A stretch of DNA of 64,000 nucleotides from Thiothrix fructosivorans (GCF_017349355.1 NZ_JAFMPM010000008.1:1302001-1366000); one strand, 5' to 3'. Counted from the stretch's first letter, positions 1 to 7,717 are shown. Numbers and translations: made by a program. Notes: generated by a model not told the origin, from the letters alone.

Positions 1-2384
1 AAGTCAGTGAAAAATGGCTGCGTGAGTGGATTGATACCCCGCTAGCGCTGGATGTGATTGCCGACAAACTCACCATGTCCGGCTGCGAAGTGGAAGCGCG
101 TGATGCAGTAGCCACCGCCTTCACCAACATTGTGGTGGGTCATGTCCTCGAACGTGAAAAACACCCTGATGCTGATAAACTCAGTGTCTGCAAAGTCGAC
201 AATGGACGTGGCGAAATTCTGCAAATAGTGTGTGGTGCGAGCAATGTGCGTGCGGGCATCAAAGTGCCATTGGCACTGATCGGCGCGGTATTGCCACTAC
301 CCGATGGCACGGATTTAAAGATCAAAAAAGGCAAGCTGCGTGGTGTGGAATCGTTCGGCATGTTGTGTTCATCAACCGAATTGGGTATGTCCGACAAGTC
401 CGACGGCTTGCTGGAATTGCCAGATGATGCGCCCGTGGGCATGGACATCCGTGAGTATTTGAAACTCAATGACGAAGTGATTGAGTTGGCGATTACCGCG
501 AACCGTGGCGATTGCATGAGCATGATTGGTGTGGCGCGTGAAACCGCCTTGGTCATGGATGTACCGTTGAATGTGCCGGAAATCCCCGCGCAAACCATCC
601 AGCATACCGACACGTTTCCGGTTGACTTACAAGCGGCGGATGCTTGCCCGCGTTATGTTGGGCGCATTATTCGCAATATCAACCCGCAAGCCGCCACGCC
701 GATTTGGATGCAGGAAAAATTGCGCCGTGCCGGTGTACGTAGCATTTCTGCCACGGTTGACGTAACCAATTACGTGTTGCTGGAACTCGGTCAGCCGATG
801 CACGCTTTCGACCTCGACAAACTGCAAAGCGGTATCGTGGTACGTTACGCGAATGCGGGTGAAACCCTGAAGCTGCTGGATGGGCAAACCGCGACCTTGC
901 GTAACGATACGCTGGTGATTGCCGATGCCACACAGCCTGTTGCGATGGCAGGCATTATGGGGGGCGAACCCACGTCGGTGACGGATGCTACCCGCAACGT
1001 ATTTCTGGAAAGTGCACATTTCCGCCCTGCCAAAATCATGGGTAAGGCGCGTAGCTACGGCTTGCAAACCGATTCTTCGGCGCGTTTCGAGCGTGGTGTC
1101 GACCCTGATATGCCAGTTAAGGCAATGGAACGTGCGACACAGTTGATCGTGAGCGTTTGCGGTGGCGAAGTCGGCACATTGGTGGATACGGTAGCGGATA
1201 CCAGCATATTGCAGCGCAAAGCGATTCTGTTGCGTCCTGAACGTATTCGCCGTGTGCTGGGGATAACGATGGCGGCGGCAACGGTTGAAGGCGTGTTGGT
1301 GCGTTTGAATTGCACCTTCACCAGCAGCGATGCAGGCTGGCAAGTGCAAGCACCGTTGGCACGTTTCGATTTAAATATCGAAGAAGATTTGATCGAAGAG
1401 CTGGCACGGGTACGCGGTTACGATTCGATTCCGGCAGAATTACGCCCGCGTGCGCCGCGTATTACCCAGCCGAGCGAAACAGCGGTTAGACGTGAACATT
1501 TGCGTCAGTTGTTGGTGGCGCGGGGTTATCAGGAAGCGGTTACGTTCAGCTTTGTTGATCCGAAAATGGAGCACTTACTTGCTCCCGGTGCGGATAATAT
1601 TGCATTGGCGAACCCGATTTCAGCCGATTTGGGTGTTATGCGCAGCACTTTGTGGTCAGGTTTGTTGCGGGCGGTAACGTACAACGTAAATCGGCAGCAG
1701 AGTCGAGTGCGTTTGTTTGAGATTGGTCCCGCGTTTTCGCAAGGTGAAGCTGGCAAGCCACAGCAAAAAACCATGTTATCGGGCGTATTGACCGGCAATC
1801 TTTACCCAGAACAGTGGGGACAGGTGAACCGAAACGTCGATTTTTACGACTTAAAAGGGGACGTGGAAACGTTGCTGGAACAGGTCACAGGTACGTCATT
1901 CTATTTTGCACCTGTTGCTCATGCGGCATTGCACCCCGGTCAATCCGCTGAAATCATGACTGAGACAGCCGTGGTGGGCTGGATGGGCATGTTGCATCCA
2001 CGTATTGAGGAACAGCTCGGTCTGGAACAACCCGTGTATGTCTTTGAATTAGATATGAGTTTGTTGATGCAACGGGCGTTACCGAAGTATCAAGCGATTT
2101 CCAAGTTCCCGGCTATTCGCCGTGATTTAGCATTATTGGTCAGAGAAGATACATTGGCAGTTGCTTTGGAAAATGCTGTGAAAAAAACAGCGATTCCGCA
2201 GCTAATGTCCTATTATTTATTTGATGTTTATACGGGTAAAGGCATACCAGAAGGGCAAAAAAGTGTTGCGTTGAGTTTGATTATTCAAGACGCTACGCGC
2301 ACGCTTGAGGATGCAGAAGTCAATCGGATCGTCGATACAGTCATTACTTCGCTTCAGGATGAAGTCGGTGCGGTATTGCGTTAA
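1..2384 (+). CDS. pheT: phenylalanine-tRNA ligase beta subunit (5' end just outside window)
   Basis: Beta chain of the alpha2-beta2 phenylalanyl-tRNA synthetase, which charges tRNA-Phe in the cytoplasm. The frame is open from base 3 (VSEKWLREWID...), giving about 793 visible residues against 795 in E. coli, so only the first two or so residues are missing; the internal GTG at 54 is not the start. An EMAP/OB-type tRNA-binding domain lies at roughly residues 40-150 (HPDADKLSVCKVD), followed by B3/B4, B5 (RRVLGI) and the C-terminal anticodon-binding ferredoxin-like domain (ISKFPAIRRDLALLV). ihfA follows after 15 nt, the usual gammaproteobacterial order. Confidence 0.97.
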   Translation, partial: VSEKWLREWIDTPLALDVIADKLTMSGCEVEARDAVATAFTNIVVGHVLEREKHPDADKLSVCKVDNGRGEILQIVCGASNVRAGIKVPLALIGAVLPLPDGTDLKIKKGKLRGVESFGMLCSSTELGMSDKSDGLLELPDDAPVGMDIREYLKLNDEVIELAITANRGDCMSMIGVARETALVMDVPLNVPEIPAQTIQHTDTFPVDLQAADACPRYVGRIIRNINPQAATPIWMQEKLRRAGVRSISATVDVTNYVLLELGQPMHAFDLDKLQSGIVVRYANAGETLKLLDGQTATLRNDTLVIADATQPVAMAGIMGGEPTSVTDATRNVFLESAHFRPAKIMGKARSYGLQTDSSARFERGVDPDMPVKAMERATQLIVSVCGGEVGTLVDTVADTSILQRKAILLRPERIRRVLGITMAAATVEGVLVRLNCTFTSSDAGWQVQAPLARFDLNIEEDLIEELARVRGYDSIPAELRPRAPRITQPSETAVRREHLRQLLVARGYQEAVTFSFVDPKMEHLLAPGADNIALANPISADLGVMRSTLWSGLLRAVTYNVNRQQSRVRLFEIGPAFSQGEAGKPQQKTMLSGVLTGNLYPEQWGQVNRNVDFYDLKGDVETLLEQVTGTSFYFAPVAHAALHPGQSAEIMTETAVVGWMGMLHPRIEEQLGLEQPVYVFELDMSLLMQRALPKYQAISKFPAIRRDLALLVREDTLAVALENAVKKTAIPQLMSYYLFDVYTGKGIPEGQKSVALSLIIQDATRTLEDAEVNRIVDTVITSLQDEVGAVLR

Positions 2385-2399
2385 ACAGGGAGAAAGTGC

Positions 2400-2708
2400 A
2401 TGACAACAACATTAACCAAAGCAGACATGGTTGAACATCTGTTTGAAGAGTTGGGTTTGAATAAGCGCGAAGCCAAGGATTTGGTCGAGATGTTTTTTGA
2501 AGAAGTCCGCGATGCTTTGGAAACAGGCAAAAACGTGAAATTGTCCGGTTTCGGGAATTTTATGTTGCGTGACAAGACCCAACGTCCGGGGCGTAACCCG
2601 AAAACAGGTGAAGAAATTCCCGTCACGGCGCGGCGTGTGGTGACATTCCGTCCGGGGCAGAAGCTCAAGCAACGGGTAGAGGAATATGGAAGTAGCGACA
2701 CCCAATAG
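2400..2708 (+). CDS. ihfA: integration host factor subunit alpha
   Basis: DNA-bending nucleoid protein that works as a heterodimer with IhfB in recombination, replication and sigma-54 transcription. It has 102 residues, the family's normal length. The HU/IHF fold is clear: [18 protein letters not shown] at the N-terminus, the GFGNF turn and the beta-arm [14 protein letters not shown] with the intercalating proline. A GGGAG ribosome site precedes the ATG. It is translationally linked to pheT upstream, and its 3' end overlaps the next gene by 23 nt. IHF could also serve the sigma-54-type promoter and the integrase found later in the window. Confidence 0.97.
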   Translation: MTTTLTKADMVEHLFEELGLNKREAKDLVEMFFEEVRDALETGKNVKLSGFGNFMLRDKTQRPGRNPKTGEEIPVTARRVVTFRPGQKLKQRVEEYGSSDTQ

Positions 2709-3066
2709 TCAACTGCCACCCATTCCGGGCAAACGCTACTTCACCATCGGTGAGGTAAGTGATTTGTGCGGGGTGAAAACGCACGTATTGCGCTATTGGG
2801 AGGGTGAGTTCCCTTCTTTAAAGCCGATGAAGCGGCGGGGTAACCGTCGCTATTATCAGCGTGAGGATGTGTTGCTGATCCGTCAGATTCGGGCGTTGCT
2901 GTATGAAAATGGCTATACCATCAGTGGTGCGCGGCAGAAATTGTTGGATGAAGCGCACACGCCACCGCCATCTGTGCATCCCTTAGAGCCAATTGTGCTC
3001 AACGGGCATGATGTCGCGCCGCTGGTGGAAGAGCTGGAACGTATCTTGTTTATCCTTAAATGTTGA
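2686..3066 (+). CDS. MerR-family transcriptional regulator
   Basis: A 126-residue protein with an N-terminal MerR winged helix-turn-helix ([25 protein letters not shown], then [16 protein letters not shown]) and a short tail. The ATG overlaps the end of ihfA and has an AGAGGA site inside ihfA. The gene occupies the position usual for this small MerR-like protein after ihfA in gammaproteobacteria. No effector-binding domain or metal-binding cysteine cluster is visible, so its ligand and targets cannot be assigned. Confidence 0.9.
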   Translation: MEVATPNSQLPPIPGKRYFTIGEVSDLCGVKTHVLRYWEGEFPSLKPMKRRGNRRYYQREDVLLIRQIRALLYENGYTISGARQKLLDEAHTPPPSVHPLEPIVLNGHDVAPLVEELERILFILKC

Positions 3067-3117
3067 TTTCAGCTTGAGCTTACGCGGTGATTACGGTAAG
3101 CTCTGTCCCCTTCACGT

Positions 3118-3194
3118 CGGGGCGTAGCGCAGCCTGGTAGCGCACCACACTGGGGGTGTGGGGGTCGTAGGTTCAAATCCTATCGTCCCGACCA
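3118..3194 (+). tRNA. tRNA-Pro (anticodon GGG)
   Basis: A 77-nt cloverleaf. The acceptor arm CGGGGCG pairs with CGTCCCG (one G-T pair), the anticodon stem CCACA/TGTGG encloses the loop CTGGGGG with anticodon GGG, and the T-loop is GGTTCAAATCC. The discriminator A and CCA are encoded. The gene is intact even though a mobile island has inserted immediately downstream. Confidence 0.95.
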
Positions 3195-3264
3195 ATTCAT
3201 TGATTCATGTTGTATCATGATGACCCAAAAGCCCTTACAGGCAGCAATCTGTAAGGGCTTTTGT
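3192..3264 (+). repeat. island end next to tRNA-Pro (attL)
   Basis: This 73-bp segment is repeated exactly at 19312-19384. It covers the last 3 bases of tRNA-Pro plus the downstream terminator. Similarity extends left into the tRNA (TATCGTCCC in both copies), except that the right copy lacks GACC. Since that difference lies left of the identical block, the crossover probably falls within the 73 bp, downstream of the tRNA body. Confidence 0.85.
3227..3262 (+). terminator. terminator of tRNA-Pro, inside attL
   Basis: A 14-bp perfect stem (AAAAGCCCTTACAG with CTGTAAGGGCTTTT) with an 8-nt loop and T tract reads as an intrinsic terminator on either strand. The identical hairpin recurs at 19347-19382 in attR. 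Confidence 0.8.
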
Positions 3265-3319
3265 TGTGTCAGGTTGTATCAGATTGGCTCACTGAAGCTC
3301 ATGCAATTGACTGTACTAT

Positions 3320-3357
3320 TGTCCATATATCAACTTAAGCGCATGGATATATGGACA
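3320..3357 (+). promoter_or_regulatory. 12-bp inverted repeat covering the integrase start region
   Basis: TGTCCATATATC (3320-3331) and GATATATGGACA (3346-3357) are perfect inverted arms separated by 14 nt. The right arm ends one base before the integrase ATG at 3359, where a ribosome binding site would lie, and no clear Shine-Dalgarno is seen. It could be an operator for autoregulation or an mRNA hairpin limiting integrase translation. Confidence 0.5.
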
Positions 3358-3358
3358 C

Positions 3359-4618
3359 ATGGAAAGAAAACTAACAGATACAAAGATTAAGAAGGCAAAG
3401 GCAAAACCAAACGGCAAGGACAACATTTTAGCGGATGGCGGCGGACTTGCTGTTTACGTGACAGCCAAAAACAATCGGTATTGGCGTTACACCTATCGGT
3501 ACGAAGGTAAAAGGCAAAACTTAACCATTGGTAGTTACCCAGAAATCGACCTTGCAACAGCCCGTGAAAAGCACATGGAAGCACGGGCGCAACTTGCCAG
3601 AGGCATGAACCCCGCCACCCTCAAACGCATCATGAAGGCATCCCGTACCGACATCACCACCAACAGTTTTGAGGCGATAGCGCGGGAGTGGTTCGAGCGT
3701 AGTAAAAAATCATGGTCTGAAAGCCACACGGTACGCACTATCAGCTATCTGGAACGGGATGTTTTCCCGTGGATGGGTAAAACCAACATCAATGAAGTGA
3801 CACCGGGTGACGTTATCCGAGTAGTCCAGCGGGTAGAAGCGCGTGGGGCAGGGGATGCAGCACGGCGGGTTAAGCAATACATCCTGCAAGTGTACAAATA
3901 CGCGGTTACGTTAGAACTGGCAGACCGTAACCCAGCGGCGGATATTGATAACGGCATCATCTTGCAACCCCGTATCAAAAAGCACTTTGCCGCGATCATA
4001 GACCCGGTGAAGGTCGGGCAACTGTTGCGGGATATGGACGCTTACCAAGGTTCGTTTGTGGTGCGGTGTGCTTTGCTCTTGTCGGCATTGGTGATGTTAA
4101 GACCGGGTGAGTTACGGGCGGCGGAATGGTCGGAGATAGACCTTGAAGCCGCTACATGGACAATTGAAGTAAGGCGCATGAAAGCCCCTACCCACATCAA
4201 GCGGGCTAACCAGACCGCGCACATTATCCCGCTATGCAGACAAGCGGTGGAGGTGTTGCGGGAATTGTACCCGCTCACAGGTCGGTTTAAGTACGTGTTT
4301 CCCAGTGCCAGAGGTGCAAGCAAGCCAATGAGTGACAACGGGGTGAGGGCGGCATTACGCACGATGGGTTACGACAATGACACGATGACCCCGCATGGAT
4401 TTAGGGGCATGGCATCCAGCTTGCTGAATGAACTGGGATGGAATCCCGACGCGATAGAACGGCAGCTTGCCCATAAGGATACCAACCCCATTAGAGCGGC
4501 ATACAACCGGGCGGAATACATGGAAGAACGAACCAGAATGATGCAGGCGTGGGCGGATTATCTGGACACCCTGAAAGTGGGCGGGAAGGTTATCCCCTTC
4601 AAAACCAAAGCAGGGTAG
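3359..4618 (+). CDS. tyrosine-type site-specific integrase (P4 family)
   Basis: A 419-residue recombinase that would insert and excise the island at tRNA-Pro. The N-terminal DUF4102 arm-binding domain (LTDTKIKKAKAK, ADGGGLAVYV) is followed by a SAM-like core-binding domain and the catalytic domain, with Arg in RPGELR (about residue 248), HGFR, LAHKD and the nucleophile Tyr in AAYNRAEY. All catalytic residues and the normal length are present, so it is probably active. It is oriented away from the tRNA and followed by its own terminator. Confidence 0.95.
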   Translation: MERKLTDTKIKKAKAKPNGKDNILADGGGLAVYVTAKNNRYWRYTYRYEGKRQNLTIGSYPEIDLATAREKHMEARAQLARGMNPATLKRIMKASRTDITTNSFEAIAREWFERSKKSWSESHTVRTISYLERDVFPWMGKTNINEVTPGDVIRVVQRVEARGAGDAARRVKQYILQVYKYAVTLELADRNPAADIDNGIILQPRIKKHFAAIIDPVKVGQLLRDMDAYQGSFVVRCALLLSALVMLRPGELRAAEWSEIDLEAATWTIEVRRMKAPTHIKRANQTAHIIPLCRQAVEVLRELYPLTGRFKYVFPSARGASKPMSDNGVRAALRTMGYDNDTMTPHGFRGMASSLLNELGWNPDAIERQLAHKDTNPIRAAYNRAEYMEERTRMMQAWADYLDTLKVGGKVIPFKTKAG

Positions 4619-4643
4619 GTTGTTGCACAAACCCCAACCTGAG

Positions 4644-4667
4644 AGCCGGACCCGTTCCGGCTTTTTT
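4644..4667 (+). terminator. intrinsic terminator after the integrase
   Basis: GCCGGA and TTCCGGC arms around CCCG, followed by six T. The same hairpin sequence recurs with small changes after each toxin-antitoxin module (5528-5584, 6194-6274, 7376-7456). Confidence 0.8.
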
Positions 4668-4695
4668 GTGCCTGAGAAAGCCAATACAAAAAAAG

Positions 4696-4726
4696 CTGCT
4701 ACAGTTGCTACACTTGCTACACTTCG
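4696..4726 (-). repeat. truncated copy of the iteron core
   Basis: 31 bp identical to the right part of the core at 4870-4913 and inverted relative to the array at 18898-19178. It contains three TGCTAC units and lacks the AT-centred palindrome. Confidence 0.75.
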
Positions 4727-4869
4727 CTACGTTTAGCCTATATCCCGCCTCCTTATGATTAAAATATAACCATAATATAATTATAATAATATATAACTTA
4801 TTGTTTTTATTGTTATTTATATATTATTACTACTTTATAACCCACCTAGAAACCCGTGACGTTCTCACC
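4727..4869. other. AT-rich non-coding stretch
   Basis: About 140 bp with long A/T runs, much lower in G+C than its surroundings, lying between two copies of the iteron core. No convincing gene is present; the open frames here lack ribosome sites and recognisable sequence. An unwinding element next to iterons is one possible reading. Confidence 0.5.
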
Positions 4870-4913
4870 GTAGCAATTGCTACTGCTACAGTTGCTACAC
4901 TTGCTACACTTCG
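4870..4913 (-). repeat. iteron core, inverted copy
   Basis: A 44-bp sequence that is the exact reverse complement of the core starting each tandem unit at 18898, 19006 and 19114. It consists of the palindrome GTAGCAATTGCTAC followed by repeated TGCTAC units at 8-9 bp steps. It places the same protein-binding motif at both ends of the island in opposite orientation. Confidence 0.85.
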
Positions 4914-5047
4914 GGAAAACGCAGTGATAACACACCCATTCACCCTTGGTTATTCCCCCTTTGGTTTTGCGTTACGCAGTAACGGGCAAGGCGTTTGATT
5001 GTTGTAACAGAATTCAAAGCACCTCAACAAAGGTAGACGGATAGTAG

Positions 5048-5245
5048 CCCGTGGGTGAGGGTGTTTGTGAATTGCGTGTGGACATAGGCGCGGGATACCG
5101 CATCTACTATGGTCGGCATGGGCAAGAGCTTGTGATTCTGCTTTGTGGTGGCGACAAAGACAGCCAGCAATCAGACATTCGGCAAGCTATCCAATACTGG
5201 AAAGATTACAAGGCGGATACCAATGGCAACAATACCCTACAGTAG
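5048..5245 (+). pseudogene. 5'-truncated HigB/RelE-like toxin fragment
   Basis: The C-terminal two thirds of a RelE-superfamily addiction-module killer protein (VGEGVCELRVDIGAGYRIYYGR, then LLCGGDKDSQQSDIRQAI). Full members are about 100 residues and begin with an N-terminal helix pair that is missing: the frame is blocked by a TAG at 5045-5047 right before the conserved P-V-G-E-G. No ribosome site precedes the GTG at 5051. The following antitoxin gene overlaps its end and is intact. The toxin is most likely inactive. Confidence 0.7.
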
Positions 5246-5531
5246 CAGTGACTACCTGCAAACCGATGATGACGTTATCGAGTACCTTAACGCAGCAATG
5301 GAAGACGGCGATAATCACGTATTGCTGTTGGCATTGCGTAACGTGGCGATTGCCAAGGGCGGGTTTGCAAAGCTGGCAGACATCACCGGATTGAACCGCG
5401 AAAGCCTTTATAAAACCTTGTCAGAGCAGGGCAACCCACACTATGAGACAGTCGCAGCAATTATGCGCGGGTTGGGTTTCCGGTTTGCGATCTTGCCCAA
5501 CCAAATCAGCAGCCACCACCAAGCAGCTTGA
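5223..5531 (+). CDS. HigA-like addiction-module antitoxin
   Basis: A 102-residue DNA-binding antitoxin. I choose the ATG at 5223 because the upstream extension lies in the toxin reading region and matches nothing. The helix-turn-helix is visible in GGFAKLADITGLNRESLYKTLSEQGNPHYETVAAIMRGLGFRF, typical of COG3636 antitoxins paired with COG3657 toxins. It overlaps the truncated toxin by 23 nt, the usual toxin-first order. With a broken toxin it may persist as a regulator or as an anti-addiction copy. Confidence 0.85.
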   Translation: MATIPYSSSDYLQTDDDVIEYLNAAMEDGDNHVLLLALRNVAIAKGGFAKLADITGLNRESLYKTLSEQGNPHYETVAAIMRGLGFRFAILPNQISSHHQAA

Positions 5532-5584
5532 AATCTGTAACAACAATCAAAACCCAAAGAGCCGGACACGTTCCGGCTTTTTTG
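5528..5584 (+). repeat. terminator-bearing intergenic repeat, copy 1
   Basis: Starts with TTGAAATCTGTAACAACAAT and ends in the hairpin GCCGGA-CACG-TTCCGGC plus a T run. It closely matches copies at 6194-6274 and 7376-7456. It follows the first toxin-antitoxin module. Confidence 0.85.
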
Positions 5585-5627
5585 CGTCTGTCACCGTGGA
5601 AAACTTCAACACCTGCTTAGTGTGAAA

Positions 5628-5651
5628 GTGAGTACAATAATTGGTACTTAC
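5628..5651 (+). promoter_or_regulatory. probable YefM-YoeB operator
   Basis: GTGAGTAC and GTACTTAC form an inverted repeat with one mismatch around an 8-bp AT-rich centre, 22 nt before the antitoxin ATG. GTAC-centred palindromes are known operator elements for yefM-yoeB promoters, where the antitoxin-toxin complex represses its own operon. Confidence 0.5.
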
Positions 5652-5673
5652 TAACAAAATGAGGACGTGACCA

Positions 5674-5931
5674 ATGGAAGCCATCAGCTATTCAGCTTTC
5701 AGAAAAGGGCTATCGAACGCTTTGGATAAGGTGGAGCAAGACCGTGTGCCATTGCTGATTACGCGGCAAAACGGTACGGCGGCGGTGCTTATTTCCTTGG
5801 ATGAATACAACGCTTATGCGGAAACCGCGCACTTGGCAGCAAGCCCCAAAAATGCCGAACGCTTGAACCGTGCCATTGCCCAACTGGAAGCAGGGCGGGG
5901 CGTGGTGCGTGACATCGTGGAGGCGGAATAA
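5674..5931 (+). CDS. yefM: YefM-type antitoxin (Phd/YefM family)
   Basis: An 85-residue antitoxin and autorepressor that neutralises the downstream YoeB. The N-terminal Phd/YefM fold is typical (ISYSAFRKGLSNALDKVEQDRVPLLITRQNG, then AAVLISLDEYNAYAET). A GAGGA site precedes the ATG. The stop overlaps the toxin start (TAATG), giving tight translational coupling in the usual antitoxin-first order. Confidence 0.92.
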   Translation: MEAISYSAFRKGLSNALDKVEQDRVPLLITRQNGTAAVLISLDEYNAYAETAHLAASPKNAERLNRAIAQLEAGRGVVRDIVEAE

Positions 5932-6185
5932 TGCTGCTGTGTTGGGCTGATGATGCGTGGGATGATTACCTACACTGGCAGCAAACCGACCGCAAAATCG
6001 TGAAGCGGGTTAATGACCTAATCAAGGATATGAAGCGCAACCCGTTTGAAGGCGTGGGCAAACCCGAACCCCTTAAGCACCAGTGGGCGGGGTATTGGTC
6101 ACGGCGCATCACGGAGGAACACCGGATTGTGTACAAGGTGGAAAGTGACCACCTGTATATTGCGCAGTGCCGTTACCACTATTAG
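5931..6185 (+). CDS. yoeB: YoeB-type mRNA endonuclease toxin (Txe/YoeB family)
   Basis: An 84-residue RelE-superfamily toxin that cleaves mRNA on the ribosome. Its length equals that of E. coli YoeB (84). Diagnostic features are WADDAWDDYLHWQ at the N-terminus, NPFEGVGKPEPLKH, WSRRITEEHRIVY and the C-terminal catalytic CRYHY. All residues known to matter appear present, so the toxin is probably functional. Confidence 0.93.
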   Translation: MLLCWADDAWDDYLHWQQTDRKIVKRVNDLIKDMKRNPFEGVGKPEPLKHQWAGYWSRRITEEHRIVYKVESDHLYIAQCRYHY

Positions 6186-6193
6186 TCCACTGT

Positions 6194-6274
6194 CACCCAA
6201 CCCCGTCACGCTTTGAAATCTGTTACAACAATCAAAACCCAATCAAGAATGTCGGACACGTTCCGGCTTTTTTG
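6194..6274 (+). repeat. terminator-bearing intergenic repeat, copy 2
   Basis: 81 bp beginning CACCCAACCCCGTCACG and ending in the CGGACACGTTCCGGC hairpin plus T run. It matches copy 3 over its full length and copy 1 over its right two thirds. It follows yefM-yoeB. Confidence 0.85.
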
Positions 6275-6334
6275 TGCCTATCTATTGCTACCGAAAGGCG
6301 TTAATATTTAACGGTCAACAAGGCAGGAAAGCAC

Positions 6335-6622
6335 ATGACCCCACACCAAGCAAAAGCCATCTTGAACGACCTAGCCAGCGATGGGCAGCGGGTATTCTTC
6401 ACCCGTCATGCAGAGCAACGCATGGTGGAGCGGGAAATAACCCGTATGCAGGTTTTACGCTGTTTGCAGGTGGGCAGCTTTGAGGAAGAACCCGCTAAGG
6501 ATGCGCGGGGTAATTGGGCAATGAGGCTAAGAATGTTTACCGCAGGCGAATATATCCGCGTGGCGCTTGCCATTGATGAAGATCAGCATGGGAATCTTGC
6601 TGTGATTATTACCGTTATCTAG
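6335..6622 (+). CDS. DUF4258-type toxin candidate
   Basis: A 95-residue protein with the DUF4258 signature FTRHAEQRMVEREI near the N-terminus, followed by a beta-rich half (GNWAMRLRMF, YIRVALAIDE, LAVIITVI). Genes of this type are often paired with an MqsA-like helix-turn-helix antitoxin, and such a gene follows after 12 nt. Toxin function is inferred from the pairing and family, not from demonstrated catalytic residues. Confidence 0.75.
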   Translation: MTPHQAKAILNDLASDGQRVFFTRHAEQRMVEREITRMQVLRCLQVGSFEEEPAKDARGNWAMRLRMFTAGEYIRVALAIDEDQHGNLAVIITVI

Positions 6623-6634
6623 TGAGGTGTTGTT

Positions 6635-7084
6635 ATGTCTGAATTATTCCATTATCAAAGTTGCGGGCTTGATAGCATTTGGTTACGCAACGGTTTTGAA
6701 AGCAAGCAAACGCCTTACGGTGAAGCGGTAGCCATTGCCGATGTAGCAGGGCTGCACAAGACCATAGGGCTATTCATCACCAACAACCAACCCTTGTTGG
6801 ATGGGGCGGAAATTCGTTTTTTGCGTAAGGAATTAGACCTTTCCCAAACGATGTTGGGTGAGGTGTTGGGCGTGAGTGAGTCCACCGTTAGGAACTGGGA
6901 GGCAGGGCGGCAACCAATCACGGCAGCGGCTGACAGGTTCACCCGTTTGCTGTACCAAGAACACATTCAGGGCAACGCCTATATCAAAGCAATGGTGGAA
7001 CGTTTGAGTAAGCTCGACCATGCACGGCACATTCAGCGGCTGGAACTGGAAAGCACCGGGCAAGGCTGGAAAGCAGCGGCTTGA
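6635..7084 (+). CDS. MqsA-like helix-turn-helix antitoxin candidate
   Basis: A 149-residue protein whose C-terminal half carries an XRE/MqsA-type helix-turn-helix (EIRFLRKELDLSQTMLGEVLGVSESTVRNWEAGRQPI, residues about 62-97). The N-terminal half (YGEAVAIADVAGLHKTIGLFI) replaces the zinc-binding domain of classical MqsA; no cysteine pairs are seen. It lies 12 nt after the DUF4258 gene and would form a toxin-first module with it, probably autoregulated. Confidence 0.75.
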   Translation: MSELFHYQSCGLDSIWLRNGFESKQTPYGEAVAIADVAGLHKTIGLFITNNQPLLDGAEIRFLRKELDLSQTMLGEVLGVSESTVRNWEAGRQPITAAADRFTRLLYQEHIQGNAYIKAMVERLSKLDHARHIQRLELESTGQGWKAAA

Positions 7085-7113
7085 CTGCCACTTACACCCA
7101 AAGAGGCGCAACG

Positions 7114-7362
7114 ATGACCGGCAATATTACCCATACTGAACACCTGACAGATGACGGCGGTGAAGTTCGCGAATTGACGGCGGAAGATATGGCTGGATTC
7201 CTTCCCATTGGTGAAGTATCGCCAGCACTGGCTAACCCTACCCGCAAACGTAAGGTGTACACATTGGCGGAATTGCTGGAAGGATGGGAACCAGACGCCA
7301 CTATGTCGGCAGAAGTCCGCGAATGGGAGAACATGCCACCCGTGGGCAATGAAGTTATCTAA
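7114..7362 (+). CDS. small acidic protein, possible orphan antitoxin
   Basis: An 82-residue protein starting at the ATG with a GAGG site 6 nt upstream. Its segment ELTAEDMAGFLPIGEVSPAL resembles the start of BrnA-type antitoxins, and its tail (YTLAELLEGW...NMPPVGNEVI) resembles the C-termini of MazE/AbrB-type antitoxins. No partner toxin is adjacent. It lies 29 nt after the MqsA-like gene and before repeat copy 3, so it may belong to the same operon. Function is uncertain. Confidence 0.5.
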   Translation: MTGNITHTEHLTDDGGEVRELTAEDMAGFLPIGEVSPALANPTRKRKVYTLAELLEGWEPDATMSAEVREWENMPPVGNEVI

Positions 7363-7375
7363 GCAGGAAGAGTGC

Positions 7376-7456
7376 CACCCAACACCGTCACGCTTTGAAA
7401 TCTGTAACAACAATCAAAACCCGATCAAGAAAGCCGGATACGTTTCGGCTTTTTTG
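7376..7456 (+). repeat. terminator-bearing intergenic repeat, copy 3
   Basis: 81 bp nearly identical to copy 2, ending in GCCGGATACGTTTCGGC plus a T run. It closes the third toxin-antitoxin block. Confidence 0.85.
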
Positions 7457-7717
7457 TTTGCATTGTGTTGTTAAGAACTTTGCAAAATACGTGCATTTTT
7501 TTTTGTTGTTTTGTAGCGTGTTTGAAGTGCTGAAACAGCACAAAACCCAAGCGGGAAGCCATATGCAGGCGCATTGCATCGTAAAAAGCGGTTCGTAATT
7601 TCGTGGCAGTTATTTTTAGCGCGAGCGGGAGTGAGTGCGCGTTTTCGCGTTTTTGAGTTTTTTCTTTGACTGACAGCCTGCACTTGGCAGACTGTCACGA
7701 AGGATAGTAAAACGGGG
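7457..7717. other. intergenic stretch without a recognised feature
   Basis: Lies between repeat copy 3 and the 3' end of the minus-strand gene at 7718. It contains a T-rich segment and a GCGCGAGC...GCGCG segment that could fold weakly. I see no convincing gene. Confidence 0.5.

Noticed and set aside
627-1349. 240-codon minus-strand open frame
   Set aside because: Fully antisense to pheT, with low-complexity His/Arg/Cys-rich sequence and no family resemblance.
54-2384. pheT starting at the internal GTG at 54
   Set aside because: The conserved N-terminal sequence SEKWLREWID is encoded in frame upstream, so the gene begins just before the window.
4801-4998. Open frame of 65 codons with a hydrophobic start
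   Set aside because: It spans the AT-rich tract and the iteron core, and has no ribosome site or recognisable domain.
5528-7456. Integron attC sites between toxin-antitoxin cassettes
   Set aside because: No RYYYAAC/GTTRRRY pairs in the right layout, and no integron integrase; the hairpins end in T runs like terminators.
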